From JAXMAZ01 sp046350115 (lineage in GTDB: Bacteria; Planctomycetota; Planctomycetia; Gemmatales; Gemmataceae): DNA of 64,000 bases. Location of the stretch: positions 44,060-108,059 of the forward strand of contig JAXMAZ010000024.1 in assembly GCA_046350115.1 (NCBI GenBank), written 5' to 3'. The notes below the pieces were generated by a model. The model saw nothing but the letters and a program-made list of their open reading frames with translations. It had not been told where the DNA came from and made no database searches. This document shows positions 49,015 through 59,845 of this stretch, piece after piece (within the stretch, counting starts at the first letter, position 1; the number at the start of each line of letters is the position of its first letter). The position numbers were made by a program, and so were the translations under genes.

Positions 49015-49127
49015 ATGGCCCGCTGATCACGCAGACTTCGACGCAGATGAAAACCGGATTTGAAGAACAGTTCTAAATTCCGATCCGGTTTTCATCTGCG
49101 TCGAAGTCTGCGTGATCAGCGGGCCAT
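49015..49127. repeat. 45-base perfect inverted repeat between ABC ATPase and permease genes
   Basis: Arms 49015-49059 and 49083-49127 are perfectly complementary (left arm begins ATGGCCCGCTGATCACGCAG and continues through GACGCAGATGAAAACCGGAT), with a 23-base loop. On mRNA this makes an extremely stable hairpin inside the operon, 19 bases before the permease ATG. Similar 'CATCTGCG...GATCAGCGG' phrases recur in planctomycete intergenic DNA. Confidence 0.95.
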
Positions 49128-49145
49128 GTCTGACGGGAGTTGGCA

Positions 49146-49913
49146 ATGCGACCGCTGCTGTCGTTGATCCGCCGGGAGTTCGCCGCGTACTTCCTGTCGC
49201 CGATCGCCTACGTCACCCTGGCGGTGTTCCTGCTCGTCACCGGGCACCTGTTCTTCCTCACCCTGTCCGGCCTCACCGAGACCGGCCCGCGGGGGGTCGA
49301 GTACCCGATGCAGGCGCTGCTCGGGGACGAGAAGTTCTGGCTCGTCTTCCTGTTCATCCCGCCGCTCTTGACCATGCGGCTCTTGGCCGAGGAGCGGGGC
49401 ACCGGGACGCTCGAAATGCTGCTCACCGCCCCCATCCGGGACTGGCAGGTCGTCGCGGGCAAGTACATCGGGGCGGTGCTGTTCTATCTGGTCCTCTGGC
49501 TACCGACCCTGGTCTACGTGCCGATCCTGCTGAACCTCGACTGGGCCACCTGGCAGCCGCGGATCGACCCGTGGCCGGTGCTCACCAGCTACCTCGGGGT
49601 GGTGCTGGCCGGGGCGATGTTCCTGGCGGTCGGGCTGTTCGTCAGCAGCCTGGTCAAGAGCCAACTCGTCGCCGCGATGATCTCGCTGGTGGTGAGCCTG
49701 GTGTTCGTGGTGGCGGCGTTCTGGCGGCCGGACCTGGACGCCAACTCGCTGACCGCCAAGCTGGTGAGCTTCGTCAGCGTGCCGGAACACTTCCGCCGGG
49801 ACTTCACCCGCGGGCTGGTCGACACCCGGCACCTGGTGCTGTACCTGAGCGTTACCGCATTTTGTCTGTTCTTGACGGTCCGCAGTTTGGAAGCGCGGCG
49901 GTTGAGAGCGTGA
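49146..49913 (+). CDS. ABC-2 type permease (GldF-like)
   Basis: 255 residues from the ATG at 49146, behind GGGAG. Six membrane spans: 'FLSPIAYVTLAVFLLVTGHL', about 70-88 (WLVFLFIPPLLTMRLLAEE begins the cytoplasmic loop 'EERGTGTLEMLLTAPIRDWQ', the typical ABC-2 coupling helix), 'YIGAVLFYLVLWLPTLVYVP', 'LTSYLGVVLAGAMFLAVGLF', 'AAMISLVVSLVFVVAAFWRP' and a last span near 'LVLYLSVTAFCLFLTVRSLE'. It forms the membrane channel for the ATPase encoded just upstream. The short loops and the Thr-rich coupling segment agree with the GldF family. Confidence 0.92.
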   Translation: MRPLLSLIRREFAAYFLSPIAYVTLAVFLLVTGHLFFLTLSGLTETGPRGVEYPMQALLGDEKFWLVFLFIPPLLTMRLLAEERGTGTLEMLLTAPIRDWQVVAGKYIGAVLFYLVLWLPTLVYVPILLNLDWATWQPRIDPWPVLTSYLGVVLAGAMFLAVGLFVSSLVKSQLVAAMISLVVSLVFVVAAFWRPDLDANSLTAKLVSFVSVPEHFRRDFTRGLVDTRHLVLYLSVTAFCLFLTVRSLEARRLRA

Positions 49914-49920
49914 TGGGGTG

Positions 49921-49950
49921 AAAGCCCACCCGTTGCAACGGGTGGGCTTT
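49921..49950 (+). terminator. Terminator-like hairpin between permease and GldG-like genes
   Basis: AAAGCCCACCCGTT GC AACGGGTGGGCTTT: 30 bases, perfectly self-complementary, starting eight bases after the permease stop. The T run is short (TTTG). It belongs to the GCCCAC-core hairpins and may reduce read-through into the GldG-like gene. Confidence 0.75.
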
Positions 49951-49972
49951 GTGTGGACAGGGTCCAGAAGCA

Positions 49973-52662
49973 ATGGCTGCGAAAACCGACACGCGACAGC
50001 GCACCACCCTGGGCAACCGGTTCCGGTTCCTGGTCCGGGTGTTCGGACTGACCGGCGCCCTCGCCCTGCCGGTCGGCTGGGTGCTGGCCGGGGACGCCCT
50101 CCCGCCGTGGCCGCCCGGCCCGATCCAGGACGCCGTCCCCGCCTACGGTGACAGCCTGCTGGCACTCGCCCAGAAGTCGCCGGACCTTCAGGTCCGCGTC
50201 GGCGTCATCTGCCTGCTGGCCGGCGGGGCGGCCGTCGCCCTGATGCTGCTGGACGAGCTGTTCAACGGGCTGTTCCTGGTGGCCGGCCGAAAGACCGTCG
50301 TCGGCACCAACTCGGCCGTCCAGGTGGCCCTGGCGGCGGCCCTGCTGGTGGTCGTCAACGCCATCTCGTTCGGCACCTACTGGCGGTGGGATCTGACCCG
50401 GGACCGGCAGTTCACCCTCGCCCCGGAGTTGGTCGGCGAGCTGAAGAAGTTGCGGCCGGACAGCCCGACCACGGTCATCGTCCTGCAACTGCACAAGACG
50501 GCCGGCACCCTGTCCGACAAGCCGGACGCGTTCGACAGCGCCGCCGAGCGGAAGGTGGTGGAGAAGGTCAAAGACCTGGTGGACCAGTTGCGGGAGTTCG
50601 GCCCGCGGTTCAACGTGGCCGTGCTGGACGTGCAGGAGGAGGGGTTCGAACGGCAGCTCCGCGACCTGACCCGCGACCGCCCCGGGCTGGCCGAGGCGGT
50701 CGCCGCCGCCCCGGAGAACAGCATCTTCTTCTACCCGGACGGCAAGGTGCAGAGCCGGCCGCGGGCCGAGGCGGACAAGCTGGCCGCCGGCAAGCCGGTC
50801 CTCGCCGACCCGGCCGACCCGAGCCGCGGCCTGGTGTACACCGGCCCGATCGGGCGGATGAGCTTCACCGACTTCTACCAGCTCGACAAGACCGCCTCGA
50901 AGGAGGCGACCCCGGCCGAGCGGGAAGACCTGGCCGCCCTGGCCGGCGGCACCGCGTTCGGCCCCGGGGTGCGGGGCAAGGGCAACCTGGTGCTGCTCCC
51001 CCGCGGCCAGGCGGCGTTCGTGCGGAAGGTGCTGGCCCTCGAAGAGCGGAAGCCGCGGGTCGGGCTGGCCGTCATCCACCCGCTGCTCACCAGCCGGGAG
51101 GGGTACGACGAGTACACCGCCGCCGGGCTGCGGAAGGCGCTGGAGGCGAACGGGTTCGACGTGACTGAGGTGATCCTCAAGCAGTGGAGCCGGTCCGGCC
51201 CGCCGACCCCGGCCGCCGAGGGGTACGAGGAGTACGAACTCGGCCGGATCGAGAGCCGGTACAACCTGTTCACCGGGCTGGTCGCCTACCGGGAGTCGCA
51301 GGTCAAGCAACTCGCACAGGTGCGGGACCGGGTGAACACGGCCCCGCTGGCCGAACTCGACCGGCTGTTCGGCCGGCAGCTCGGCCGGCGGATCGCCGAC
51401 GACGCCGACCGGGCGTTCCTCCGCAAGGTGATCGACGACTCCATCCAGATCAACCGGGAGGAACTGGCCGAGCTGACCAAGCTGCTGGCCGAGCTGACAC
51501 CGCGGTATAAGGAGGCGTTCGCCAACGACCGGGCCGTGGAGAACCGCCGGCTCACGGACCTGAAGGCGAAGCTCGGCCAGGCGGTCGCCGACTGCGATCT
51601 GCTCATCGTCCCCCGGCTCACGGTCGTCGATCTGGCTCGCGGCGACGTCATCCCGCCGAACCTGTTCAACCTGGCCAAGGAGCAGGCGGAGATGGTGAAG
51701 GAGTTCGTCAAGGCGGGCAAGCCGGTGCTGTTCGCGCTCGGGCCGACGAACGTCGACCGCCGCGGCGAGTTCGCCGGGCCGGAGGCCGATGACGTGGAGG
51801 AAGCTGCTCCCGCAGCTCGGCATCGAACGGCAACAAACGCTCGTCACCCGGCGGAGGCGGAGGCGATGGCCGAGCGGCAAGGCAAGGCGGCATCGGCTCG
51901 TCGGTGGAGGTGCCGGCCCTGGTATTCGACCGGCCCGCATCGGAAACCGTCCGGCCAACCCGGTCGCCAGCGTACCGGATCACCGCCCCGGGCGGTGGAC
52001 CGCCGGCCTGGAAGTGAAGAAGGGCGGGTTCCGGCCGATGTACGTGAGCAAGGCGATGGCCGACCGGTTGCCGTTCGCCGCCGAGATCGCGTTCCAGCCC
52101 GCCGGACGCGTGGAACGAGGAGAAGCCATGCCGGACGACGACGTGCCGAGTTCGACCCGGCGAAGCCGAACGACCCGAAGAAGGGCACCCGGGACGAGGA
52201 GCGCGCGGCCCGTTCCCCGTGGAAGCGTTGCGGTCGAAACCCAGATCCCCGTGGACTGGCTGGACAAGGACAAGGCCGGCGGGTTCGGCCCGGCGGTCGC
52301 CGGGGCGGCGGCGGTGTTCTCGTTCGACAAGGGACTGACCGCGGCGGCGGTGTCGACGGCGGCGGACACGGTGAAGCGGCCGACGGTGCGGGTGGTCGCC
52401 CTCGGTCACGGCGGGCTGTTCGCGGCAAACGGCTCGACCCAGCGCGGGGCACTGCTCTTGCACGCGGTCAACTGGCAACTGCACCGCGACGACCGGCTGC
52501 CGGCCGAGGTCGCCGACGCGGACAAGTGGCGGTTCCCGCCCGGGTGGACCTGTCCAGCCGGCAGTTCCGGGTGTGGCACCTGGCGACGTTCCTCGGGCTG
52601 CCGGCGCGGCGAAATCCGGATATTTCGGGATGATCGCCCTGATGGTTCGCAAGGTTCGCTGA
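49973..52662 (+). pseudogene. GldG-like ABC auxiliary protein, reading frame broken repeatedly in its last third
   Basis: From the ATG at 49973 about 600 residues are intact: membrane spans near 17-38, 70-98 and 110-130, then the GldG/ABC_transp_aux-type domain ('WDLTRDRQFTLAPELVGELK', 'TTVIVLQLHKTAG', 'RFNVAVLDVQEEGFERQLRD', 'GKGNLVLLPRGQAAFVRKVL', 'EQAEMVKEFVKAGKPVLFAL'). From about 51785 the coding sense jumps among frames: LLPQLGIE, EAEAMAERQGKAAS, LEVKKGGFRPMYVSKAMADR, VAVETQIPVDWLDKDKAGGF, LLLHAVNWQLHRDDRLPAEV, DLSSRQFRVWHLATFLGLPA, and a last span ending FGMIALMVRKVR at 52662. All pieces are in correct order, so one gene with many single-base indels is the best reading. Confidence 0.85.
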
Positions 52663-52676
52663 CAACCAACTTGCTC

Positions 52677-52801
52677 CTCGTTCCCACGCTCTGCGTGGAG
52701 ACGTTCCACTCGACGCTCTGGTCGAGGTGACCGCCGCCGGTGGCTTCAAACTGCACGCAGAGCGTGCAGAAGAACGATTCCACGCAGAGCGTGGGAACGA
52801 G
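52677..52801. repeat. Family E inverted repeat (CTCGTTCCCACGCTCTGCGTGGA)
   Basis: Perfect 23-base arms at 52677-52699 and 52779-52801 (CTCGTTCCCACGCTCTGCGT facing its complement), with two further partial copies of the GCTCTG/CAGAGC core between them. The same phrase is common in many unrelated bacterial genomes. It fills the gap between the GldG-like and DUF4340 genes. Confidence 0.9.
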
Positions 52802-52811
52802 ATCGATGCCT

Positions 52812-55800
52812 ATGCGGCTGGCTCGTCACCTTCCTGTTGCTCGCCCTGGTCGCCGCCGGCGGCGCTGGCTGGTCCGGCTCGCGACCGGGTGCAAGCCGCC
52901 CTCGGCATCCGCCCGTCGGAGACGGCGCCAGCGCCCCCCAGCCAGACGCTGGCCCTGCTCGACCAGTACCTGAAGCCGGATCGGATCCGCGAGCTGAAAG
53001 TCACTCCCGCGGACAAGCCGGCCCTGGTCCTCACCCGGGCCGCCGACGGCCGCTGGATCCAGCCGGGCAACTGGCCGCTTCGGGACGCCGAGGTGGCGAC
53101 GCTGGTGAACACCCTGGCCGGCCTCCGCACCCGGTTCGCCCCGATGCCGCCGGCCGACGCCTCCGACCGACCCGGCCACCGCCCTGACCGTCGCCGCCAC
53201 CGTCGCCACCGACTCCGGGACGCGGGTGCTGACGCTGAAGTTCGGCCGACCGCTGGCATCCGCGGGGGAGGCGGACTTCGCCCGTCCGTGTTACCTCCGC
53301 GTGGACGACCTGCCGGAAGCGGTCCGGCTCGGGCCGGACGTGTACCCGGTGCTGGCCCGCCCGGCCGAGGTGTACCGCCGGCGGCAACTGTTCCCGGACG
53401 TCGAGCGGGTGAAGCTGGCCGGCGGCGAGCCGACGACCCCGTCCGGCAGCCCGTCTGCCTCTGCCACGGGCCGGGTGCCGCTGCTCGCCGACCGGTTCAG
53501 CAAGATCAGTGTCGAGAAGACGGACGGCGGGGCGGTGAAGTACGCCCTGGCCCGCACCGCCCCGACCCCGGCCCCCCGCCGCGACCCGGACCGAGCGTCC
53601 GCCGAACCGGCCGTCGCCGTCAACGACCTGGCCGCCGCCTGGACCCTGGAGTTCACCCCGGCCGCGGTCGGCCCGGTCGTCCCGGACAAGATCGCCCCGG
53701 TGAAGGACCGGCCGGACCCGGCCAAACTGCGGGCCGCGCTGACCGCCGTCCCCGACCTGTGGGTGGACGGGTTCGCCCCGGCCGGCACCACCCTCGCGGC
53801 CGCCGGGCTGGACAAGCCGGGCCGCACCCTGACCGTCACCCGCACCGACGGCACCGCCGTCACCCTGCTCATCGGCAACGTCAGCCGGACGACCACCCGG
53901 ACGGAGGACGCCGCGCCACCTCGGGTGCCGGGGATGCCGCCCACCCCGCCGAAGACGATCACCGAGGAAATCCGGTTCGCCAAGCTGAAGGACAACGACC
54001 TGATCTTCGAGGTGAAGGCGGACAAGCTGGCCGCCCTGTTCGCCGACCCGCAGGAACTCCGCGACGCCCAACTCGCCCGGTTCACCGCGGACGAAGTGAC
54101 CGAGTTCACCGTCGCCGCGCCCGGCAAGCCGCCGGTGAAGCTGACCCGCAAGAAGGGGAACAAGGACGCCGAGAAGGACGAGGACCGGCAGGACCGCTGG
54201 TACGTCGGCGACGTGCTGGCCGAGGGGGCGAAGGCGACCGAGCTGCTCGACGCCCTGGCCCGGCTGGAGGCCAAGGGGAAGGAGAGCATCCAGGACAACC
54301 CGGACCCGGCCCGGCTGAAGGACGAGGGGCTGGACGCCGGCACCACGGTGACGGTCGTCGCCCAGGCGAAGGTGCCGGACGGGGAGACGCCGCCGCCGGC
54401 CCGCACCTTCAAGTTCACCGTCGGCAAGCTCGGCGAGGCCAAGAAGCTGCCAGTCCGCGTGAACGACTGGGCGCGGGTGAACCTGGTCGACGACAGCGTG
54501 CTGAAGCTGATCGACCGGCCGGCCCTGGCGTACCGCGGTCGCCGGCTGTTCGACACCGCCGAGGCGAAGCTCGACACCGTCACTGTGAGCAAGGACGGCA
54601 AGCCGCTGTTCGCACTGGCCCAGTCGCCGAAATGGAAACTGACTCGGCCGGTGCAGGCGGACGCGGACGAGGCGAAGGCGGCGCAACTGGCCGGCGACCT
54701 GTCCCGGCTCGAAGCCGCTGAGTTCGTGGACGACGCGCCGAAGCCGGAGGACATCGAGAAGAAGTACGGGCTGGCCAAGCCGCGGTTCACCGTGGCGCTC
54801 GGGTTCACCGGCCCGGGGGCGAAGCCGCAGACGCTCGACATCGGCGGTAACCGCGGCGGCAAGCCGGAGGCGTTCGCCCGGCTGAACGGCGGCGGCAGCG
54901 TGTTCGCCATCCCCAAAACCACAGTCGATTCGCTCGACGCCGGGGCCGTCGCCCTCCTGCCGCTGCAACTCTGGCAGACGACCCCGGACAAGGTGACGAG
55001 CATCGCCGTCGAACGGGACGGGGAGAAGTACACGCTCACGTCCGCCGGGGCCGCGTGGAAGCTGTCCGGCCCGTTCGACGCCGCCGCCAGCACGCCGGAA
55101 CTGCAGCCTCTGATCGCCGCCGCGGCCGGGGTGAAGGCGGACAAGGTGGACGCCCTCGCCGCCGACCCGGCCAAGCACGGGCTGGACAAGCCGGCCCTCA
55201 AGCTGACCGTCACTTACAAGGACGCCACGCCCGACAAGCCGGACGCGGTCGTGAGCAAAACGCTGGTGGTCGGCAAGGAGACGGCCCCCGGGGCGGGGAC
55301 GCGGTTCGCCAAGCTGGACGGCGCCCCGACGGCGGCCGTGTACGTCCTACCGGACGCGGTGGTGAAGGAGGCGGACCGCCCCGCCCTCGGCCGGCTGGAC
55401 AAGACGCTCCTGTCGGTCGAGCCGGACCAGGTGACGAAGGTGCGGATCGCCGGCCCGAAGCCGGAGGACGCCGTCACCCTGGTCAAGACCGACAAGGGCG
55501 AGTGGGCCGCCGAAGGCTCGGCGTTCGCGGTGGACAAGCCGACCGTGGCGCAGCTCGTCGCCGCCGCGTCCCGGCCGCCGGTCGGCCGGCTCAGCGGGTA
55601 CGGGCCGAAGGTGGACTGGGCCGCCCTCGGGCTGGACAAGCCGGAGTACACCGTCACCCTCACCCTGGCCGGTGACAAGCCGGTGTCACACACGCTGAAG
55701 CTCGGCAAGGCGGCCAACGGCGAGCGGCCGGTCCGCGTGGACGACGGCTCGGCCGCCGGGGTGCTGTCGGCCCGCGCCGCTGACCTGCTCGCCCGCGGCA

Positions 55801-57080
55801 AGCTCGACTTCGCCGACCGCACGCTGCTGACCTTCGACCCGACCGCCCTGATCGGGGTCGTCCGCAAGAAGGGGGGCGACGAGTTCGAGCTGACCCAGAG
55901 CGGCATCAACTGGGAGATCGCCAAGCCGGCCAAGCAGAAGGCGGACAAGCCGACCGTCGAGGAGCTGGCCGACCAGTTGGCCCGGCTGCGGGCGGCGAAG
56001 GTGGCCGCGTTCGACCCGAAGGATTTGGACAAGCCGTTCGGGCTGAAGGCCCCGGCCGCCATGCTCACGCTGAAGCTCGGCGGGGAGAAGCCGGAGGAGA
56101 AGGTGTTGAAGGTCGGGGCGCCGGTCGATGCGGCCAAGCCGGACGGCGACCGGTTCGCGACGGTGGACGCCCCCGGCAAGCCGGTGACGGTCGGGGTGCT
56201 GCCGGCGGCGCTGGCCCATCGGCTGCTCGCCGACCCGCTCAAGTTCCGGGACAAGGCGCTCGCCCGGTTCGTGGACGCGGACAAGCTGGCCCTCGAACGC
56301 GGCGACCGCAAAGTGACGTTCGAGAAGAAGGACGGGTCGTGGAAGGTGACGGCCCCGGTGGCGGCGGACGCCGAGCAGCTCGACCTGGACGAGCTGGTGA
56401 ACGCCCTGGCCAACCTGCGGGCGGACGAGCTGTTCGCCGACAAGCCGGCCGACCTGAAGCCCTACGGCCTCGACAAGCCGGAGGCCAAGTGGGTTCTGTC
56501 GGCGGGTGACAAGGAGGTGCTGACGCTGCTGGTCGGGGCGAAGGACAAGGACGGCCGGCGGGCGTTCGCCAAACTCGGGGCCGGGGACAAGAAGGATCTG
56601 GTCGTCGCCCTCGACCCGGTGGTGACGGGGCGGGTACTGGCCGAGTACCGCAAGCGGGCGGTGTGGGCCGACCTGGACGCCTCGCAGGCGGAGTCGCTGG
56701 CCGTCAGCGCGGCCGGCAGCAACTTCGGGCTTCGCAAGGAGGGCGAGAACTGGATCGATTCCGCCCGCCCGAACGACCCGGTGGACGCCGCCTCCGTGAC
56801 CGAGACGCTGGCCGCCCTCGCCGGGCTGAAGGCCGAGCGGTACGTGATCGACTCGGACGCCCGGCTCGGGCTGTACGGGCTGGAGAAGCCGTCGCGGGTG
56901 ATCGTCGTCGCGCTCAAGGGCGGGGTGACGCGGCAACTCCAGCTCGGCGGCCCGGTCGGCGGCACCGACGGCAAACAGGTGTACGCCAAAGTGCCGGACC
57001 GGCCGGGGGTGTTCGTCCTGTCCGCCGACGACACGGCCAAGCTGACCCGTGACCGGGCCGGGTACGGGAAGAAGAAGTGA
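52812..57080 (+). CDS. Very large DUF4340-repeat protein of the Gld-like ABC operon (5' end frame-disrupted)
   Basis: About 1420 residues. The start is at the ATG at 52812 (MRL, then LVTFLLLALVAAGGAGW after one lost base), a membrane anchor. At least two further frame changes occur before 53230, after which 1284 codons are clean. The body has seven or eight copies of a DUF4340-type unit: a 'xGLDKPxxxxTLxxxDxxxxTLxxG' strand pair followed by 'xxRxxVYxLxxxxVxxL'. Copies are seen at GLDKPGRTLTVTRTDG, YGLAKPRFTVALGF, GLDKPALKLTVTYKD, GLDKPEYTVTLTLAG, FGLKAPAAMLTLKLGG, YGLDKPEAKWVLSAGD and YGLEKPSRVIVVALKG. DUF4340 genes usually accompany GldG-type transporters; their job is unknown. It is exceptionally long for the family. 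Confidence 0.85.
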
Positions 57081-57090
57081 ACGACGGCTC

Positions 57091-57119
57091 TGGTAGGTCA
57101 GGCACAGCCTGACCTACCA
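57091..57119. terminator. Perfect 13-base stem hairpin after the DUF4340 gene
   Basis: TGGTAGGTCAGGC, loop ACA, GCCTGACCTACCA, starting 11 bases past the stop. No T run. The phrase GTAGGTCAGGC...GCCTGACCTAC is another palindrome with GTAGG ends, so it may be a repeat rather than a true terminator. Confidence 0.6.
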
Positions 57120-57150
57120 ACAGCACCGAACCCGCCGCAGAGGGTGACGG

Positions 57151-57663
57151 GTGGCCGCGTGGCGACGACGGGCGCTCGCCCTATTCCCGCAACTCCGCCG
57201 CGACCTGAACGCGCGGGATTACACCGTATACTCGCTGTTCTTCGACCTGAATCCGCTGTTACGAGATGCGTTCGATGCAAACGACAACCAGCAAATCGGC
57301 CACGTTTTCGAGTTTGCCGAGTGGTGCGCCCGGCAGACCGCCCAGCCGCTGTGGAACGCAGCCGGGGTGGCATTCTACGAGCACCTTTTTGACCACCTGA
57401 TGTATTCCGATCGCGTCTTACCTTGGCTATCTCCACTGATGGTTTACACCCACTGGGACTTATGGGTGGCGAGGGTCGATGGCGACGAATGGACCCGCGT
57501 CGCCCTGCTGGAAGGCAAAACGGTCAGCTTGAGCGAGCGCGACGCCCCGCCGACCCGTCGGAGAACGATGGCGGGCCGGCTTACCGCAGGGTATCCAGCA
57601 CGTTCATCCGCATCGCCGACAGGGCCGGCACCAGCCCGCCGAGCCGGCCCATCGCCAGCGTGA
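57151..57663 (+). CDS. Hypothetical protein, DUF7674-like
   Basis: 170 residues from a GTG at 57151 (VAAWRRRALALFPQLRRDLN). The first 110 residues are convincing coding sequence: 'DYTVYSLFFDLNPLLRDAFD', 'NDNQQIGHVFEFAEWCARQT', 'LWNAAGVAFYEHLFDHLMYS'. The pattern resembles small helical proteins of the DUF7674 type, which I recall only vaguely. The codon use is more AT-rich than in neighbouring genes, a possible sign of transfer. The last 30 residues overlap the 3' end of the convergent permease gene and look non-coding, so the original stop may have been lost. Confidence 0.55.
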   Translation: MAAWRRRALALFPQLRRDLNARDYTVYSLFFDLNPLLRDAFDANDNQQIGHVFEFAEWCARQTAQPLWNAAGVAFYEHLFDHLMYSDRVLPWLSPLMVYTHWDLWVARVDGDEWTRVALLEGKTVSLSERDAPPTRRRTMAGRLTAGYPARSSASPTGPAPARRAGPSPA

Positions 57664-59840
57664 ACAGCATCCCCAGGGCCATCACCTGGGCGTCCACGTC
57701 GATCGTCAGGGCGAAGCTCTTGCCGCCCATCCCGCCGCCGCTTTGAAGGTTGCTCGTCGTCGTCCGGCCGTCCGCCGCCAGGTACGCCAGCAGGCACCCC
57801 AGCGCCCCGCCGATCACCGCGATCGTTAGCGACTCCAGCAGGAACGACACCGTCACCTGCCACCGCTTGAACCCGAGCAGCCGCAACACCCCGATGTCCC
57901 GGATCCGCTGGGCGATGCTGGCGAACATGGTCGTCATCATCCCGAACACCCCGCCGATGGCCATCACCACGGCCACGATCACCACCGCCGTCAGGAAGAA
58001 GTTGTTCGTCTTGGTCAGCTCGGCGTAGTAGTCCGGCTCGGCGAACGCCTTCAGCTTCTGCTGGGTGTACCGCTTGGTCAGGTGGTGGGCCATGGCCCGG
58101 GCCGCCTCCTTGGTGTCCTGCTCGGTCCGCATCACCAGGGTGGTGTACTTGTCCTTGCCGAACGGCCCGTAGATGCGGCTGAACCGCTTCACCCACACCT
58201 CGCTGCCGAACGTCGTCCCCTCGGACTTCATCACCCCGGTGACGACCCGGTCAGCGCCCCCATCTCGAACGTGTCCCCGGGGCCGGGCCGCTTCTTCCAG
58301 AGCCCCTCGGCGAGTGCCCCCGCACCCCCTCCCCGAGCACGCACTGGATGCGGCTGCTGTCGTCCACCCCGCTGGACCCGAACCACTTGCCGCCCGGGTA
58401 CAGCTCGATGTTGTGGACGGCCGCCACCGCGATCAGCCGGGTCCTCGGCTGCGGAGCTGGACGAACCGCCGCCGCGGCGGGTTCGAGTTCGGCACCGGCT
58501 AGTTGATCGCGTAGTACGTCTCCCGGCTGGCCAAGAACACCAGCTTGCCGTCCCGCTCGACCGTCTTCACCCTCACCGGGGTGGGCAGCCGGCGGTTCTT
58601 CTCGTCCAGCTCGACCGCCACCCGCTCGACGTTGTCGATCTCGCTCGGCACCAGGTTGCTGAACAGCTCGTCCGTCGCCCCGTCGCTCAGCACGAACACG
58701 TTCCCCGGGACACCGGTGTTGGCCGTCGAGTTGTTCATCCCGTTGACGAACGCCAGCAGGAAGATGCCGACGTAGAGCCGATGACGGCGGTGAACGCCAG
58801 GGCCGTCATCAGGTTGGTCTTCCACCGCACCCGCACGTTCCGCAGGTTGTACGCCAGCGGCGCAGCGCGATGGTGGTCAGGAGGAGCAGGTCGAGGGCGT
58901 ACACGGCCAGGATGACGAACGGCCGGTGTTCGACCATGGCCGGCAACTGCTCGTGCAGCAGGGTCTTGACGAACGACTGCATGGCCGGCAGCATCTGCAC
59001 GCCGACCGCCTCCTCCCGCTGCTTCTCCGTCTGGCCCATGAACGCGGCCGGGGCCGGCATGAACGTCCGGGCGATGACCGCGAACGACCCGTGCTCCGGC
59101 AGCGGCATCCGGGTGACGACCTCGACCGCGACGGCCAGCACGGTGAGCAGCACCACCAGCCCGGCCAGCACCGCGAACACCAGGACGCGGTCCGCCGCAG
59201 CCGTCTGCCGTCCGGCCGGACGCGGCGTCCGTCAGCACCGACTCCTGCCAGGTTGATCGCCAGGAACGCGAGCAGCAGCGCCCGAGCAGCGGCAGCAGCG
59301 ACAGCCCGAGCACGATCGCCGTGCCGAGCAGCCGGAGCGTCCCCCGCCACAGGCTCAGCCGGAACTGGAGCACCCGGCGGTACAGGCTGAAGTCGGGGTC
59401 GTAGTCCGGCAGTTGCCGCATCCGCATCCAGGGCAGACACGAACAGCCCCAGGTCGGGGACGCTGGACAGGAGCAGCCCGACCGGGTTCTTCTGAAGGGC
59501 GTCCGGCGTGACCTGCCCGCCGGTGGCAGCGATGCCGACCGCGCGGAGGGCCATGAAGTGAGGAGCGCGAGAACATCGCCACCTACGATAGCGAACAGCA
59601 CGGCCGACCAGAACAGCCGGCCGGCCGGCGGCCGCCGCTCGTCCGGCTCCCGGCCGACGTGCAGGCGGACCACCCGGTCGAGCACCCAGCCGGCGAACAG
59701 GTACATGCCGACCAGCGGTCATCACCTGGAGAGCGGCGGCGACGGCGTCCATGAGCCAGCCGACCAGCCCGGGGGCGGCGGCCGGCGAGGCTTCCCGGTC
59801 GAGGTCGCGATGAACACCGTGCAGTCTCCGACCAGGACGG
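57581..59840 (-). pseudogene. FtsX/MacB-type ABC permease, frame-disrupted in its N-terminal two thirds
   Basis: The last 217 residues (58234 to 57581) are intact: 'FGSEVWVKRFSRIYGPFGKD', 'FFLTAVVIVAVVMAIGGVFG', 'IAQRIRDIGVLRLLGFKRWQ' and 'LTIAVIGGALGCLLAYLAAD', the FtsX C-terminal module. Upstream the coding sense changes frame many times. The pieces in order are: LVGDCTVFIATST, VAAALQVMT, MYLFAGWVLDRVVRLHVGRE, 'FMALRAVGIAATGGQVTPDA', MRQLPDYDPDFSLYRRVLQF, MLPAMQSFVKTLLHEQLPAM, NLMTALAFTAVIG, YVGIFLLAFVNGMNNSTANT and 'IDNVERVAVELDEKNRRLPT'. The 5' limit is therefore approximate. With the gene at 59969 it would form a permease pair for the ATPase at 61864. Confidence 0.8.
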
Positions 59841-59845
59841 TTCTT

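Noticed and set aside
51780..52630. Programmed frameshifting in the GldG-like gene
   Set aside because: At least seven frame changes in both directions within 850 bases; no known recoding works this way. Indel errors or decay fit better.
48291..57080. True gliding-motility apparatus
   Set aside because: GldA/F/G-like transporters are widespread in non-gliding bacteria; no other gld or spr genes are present.
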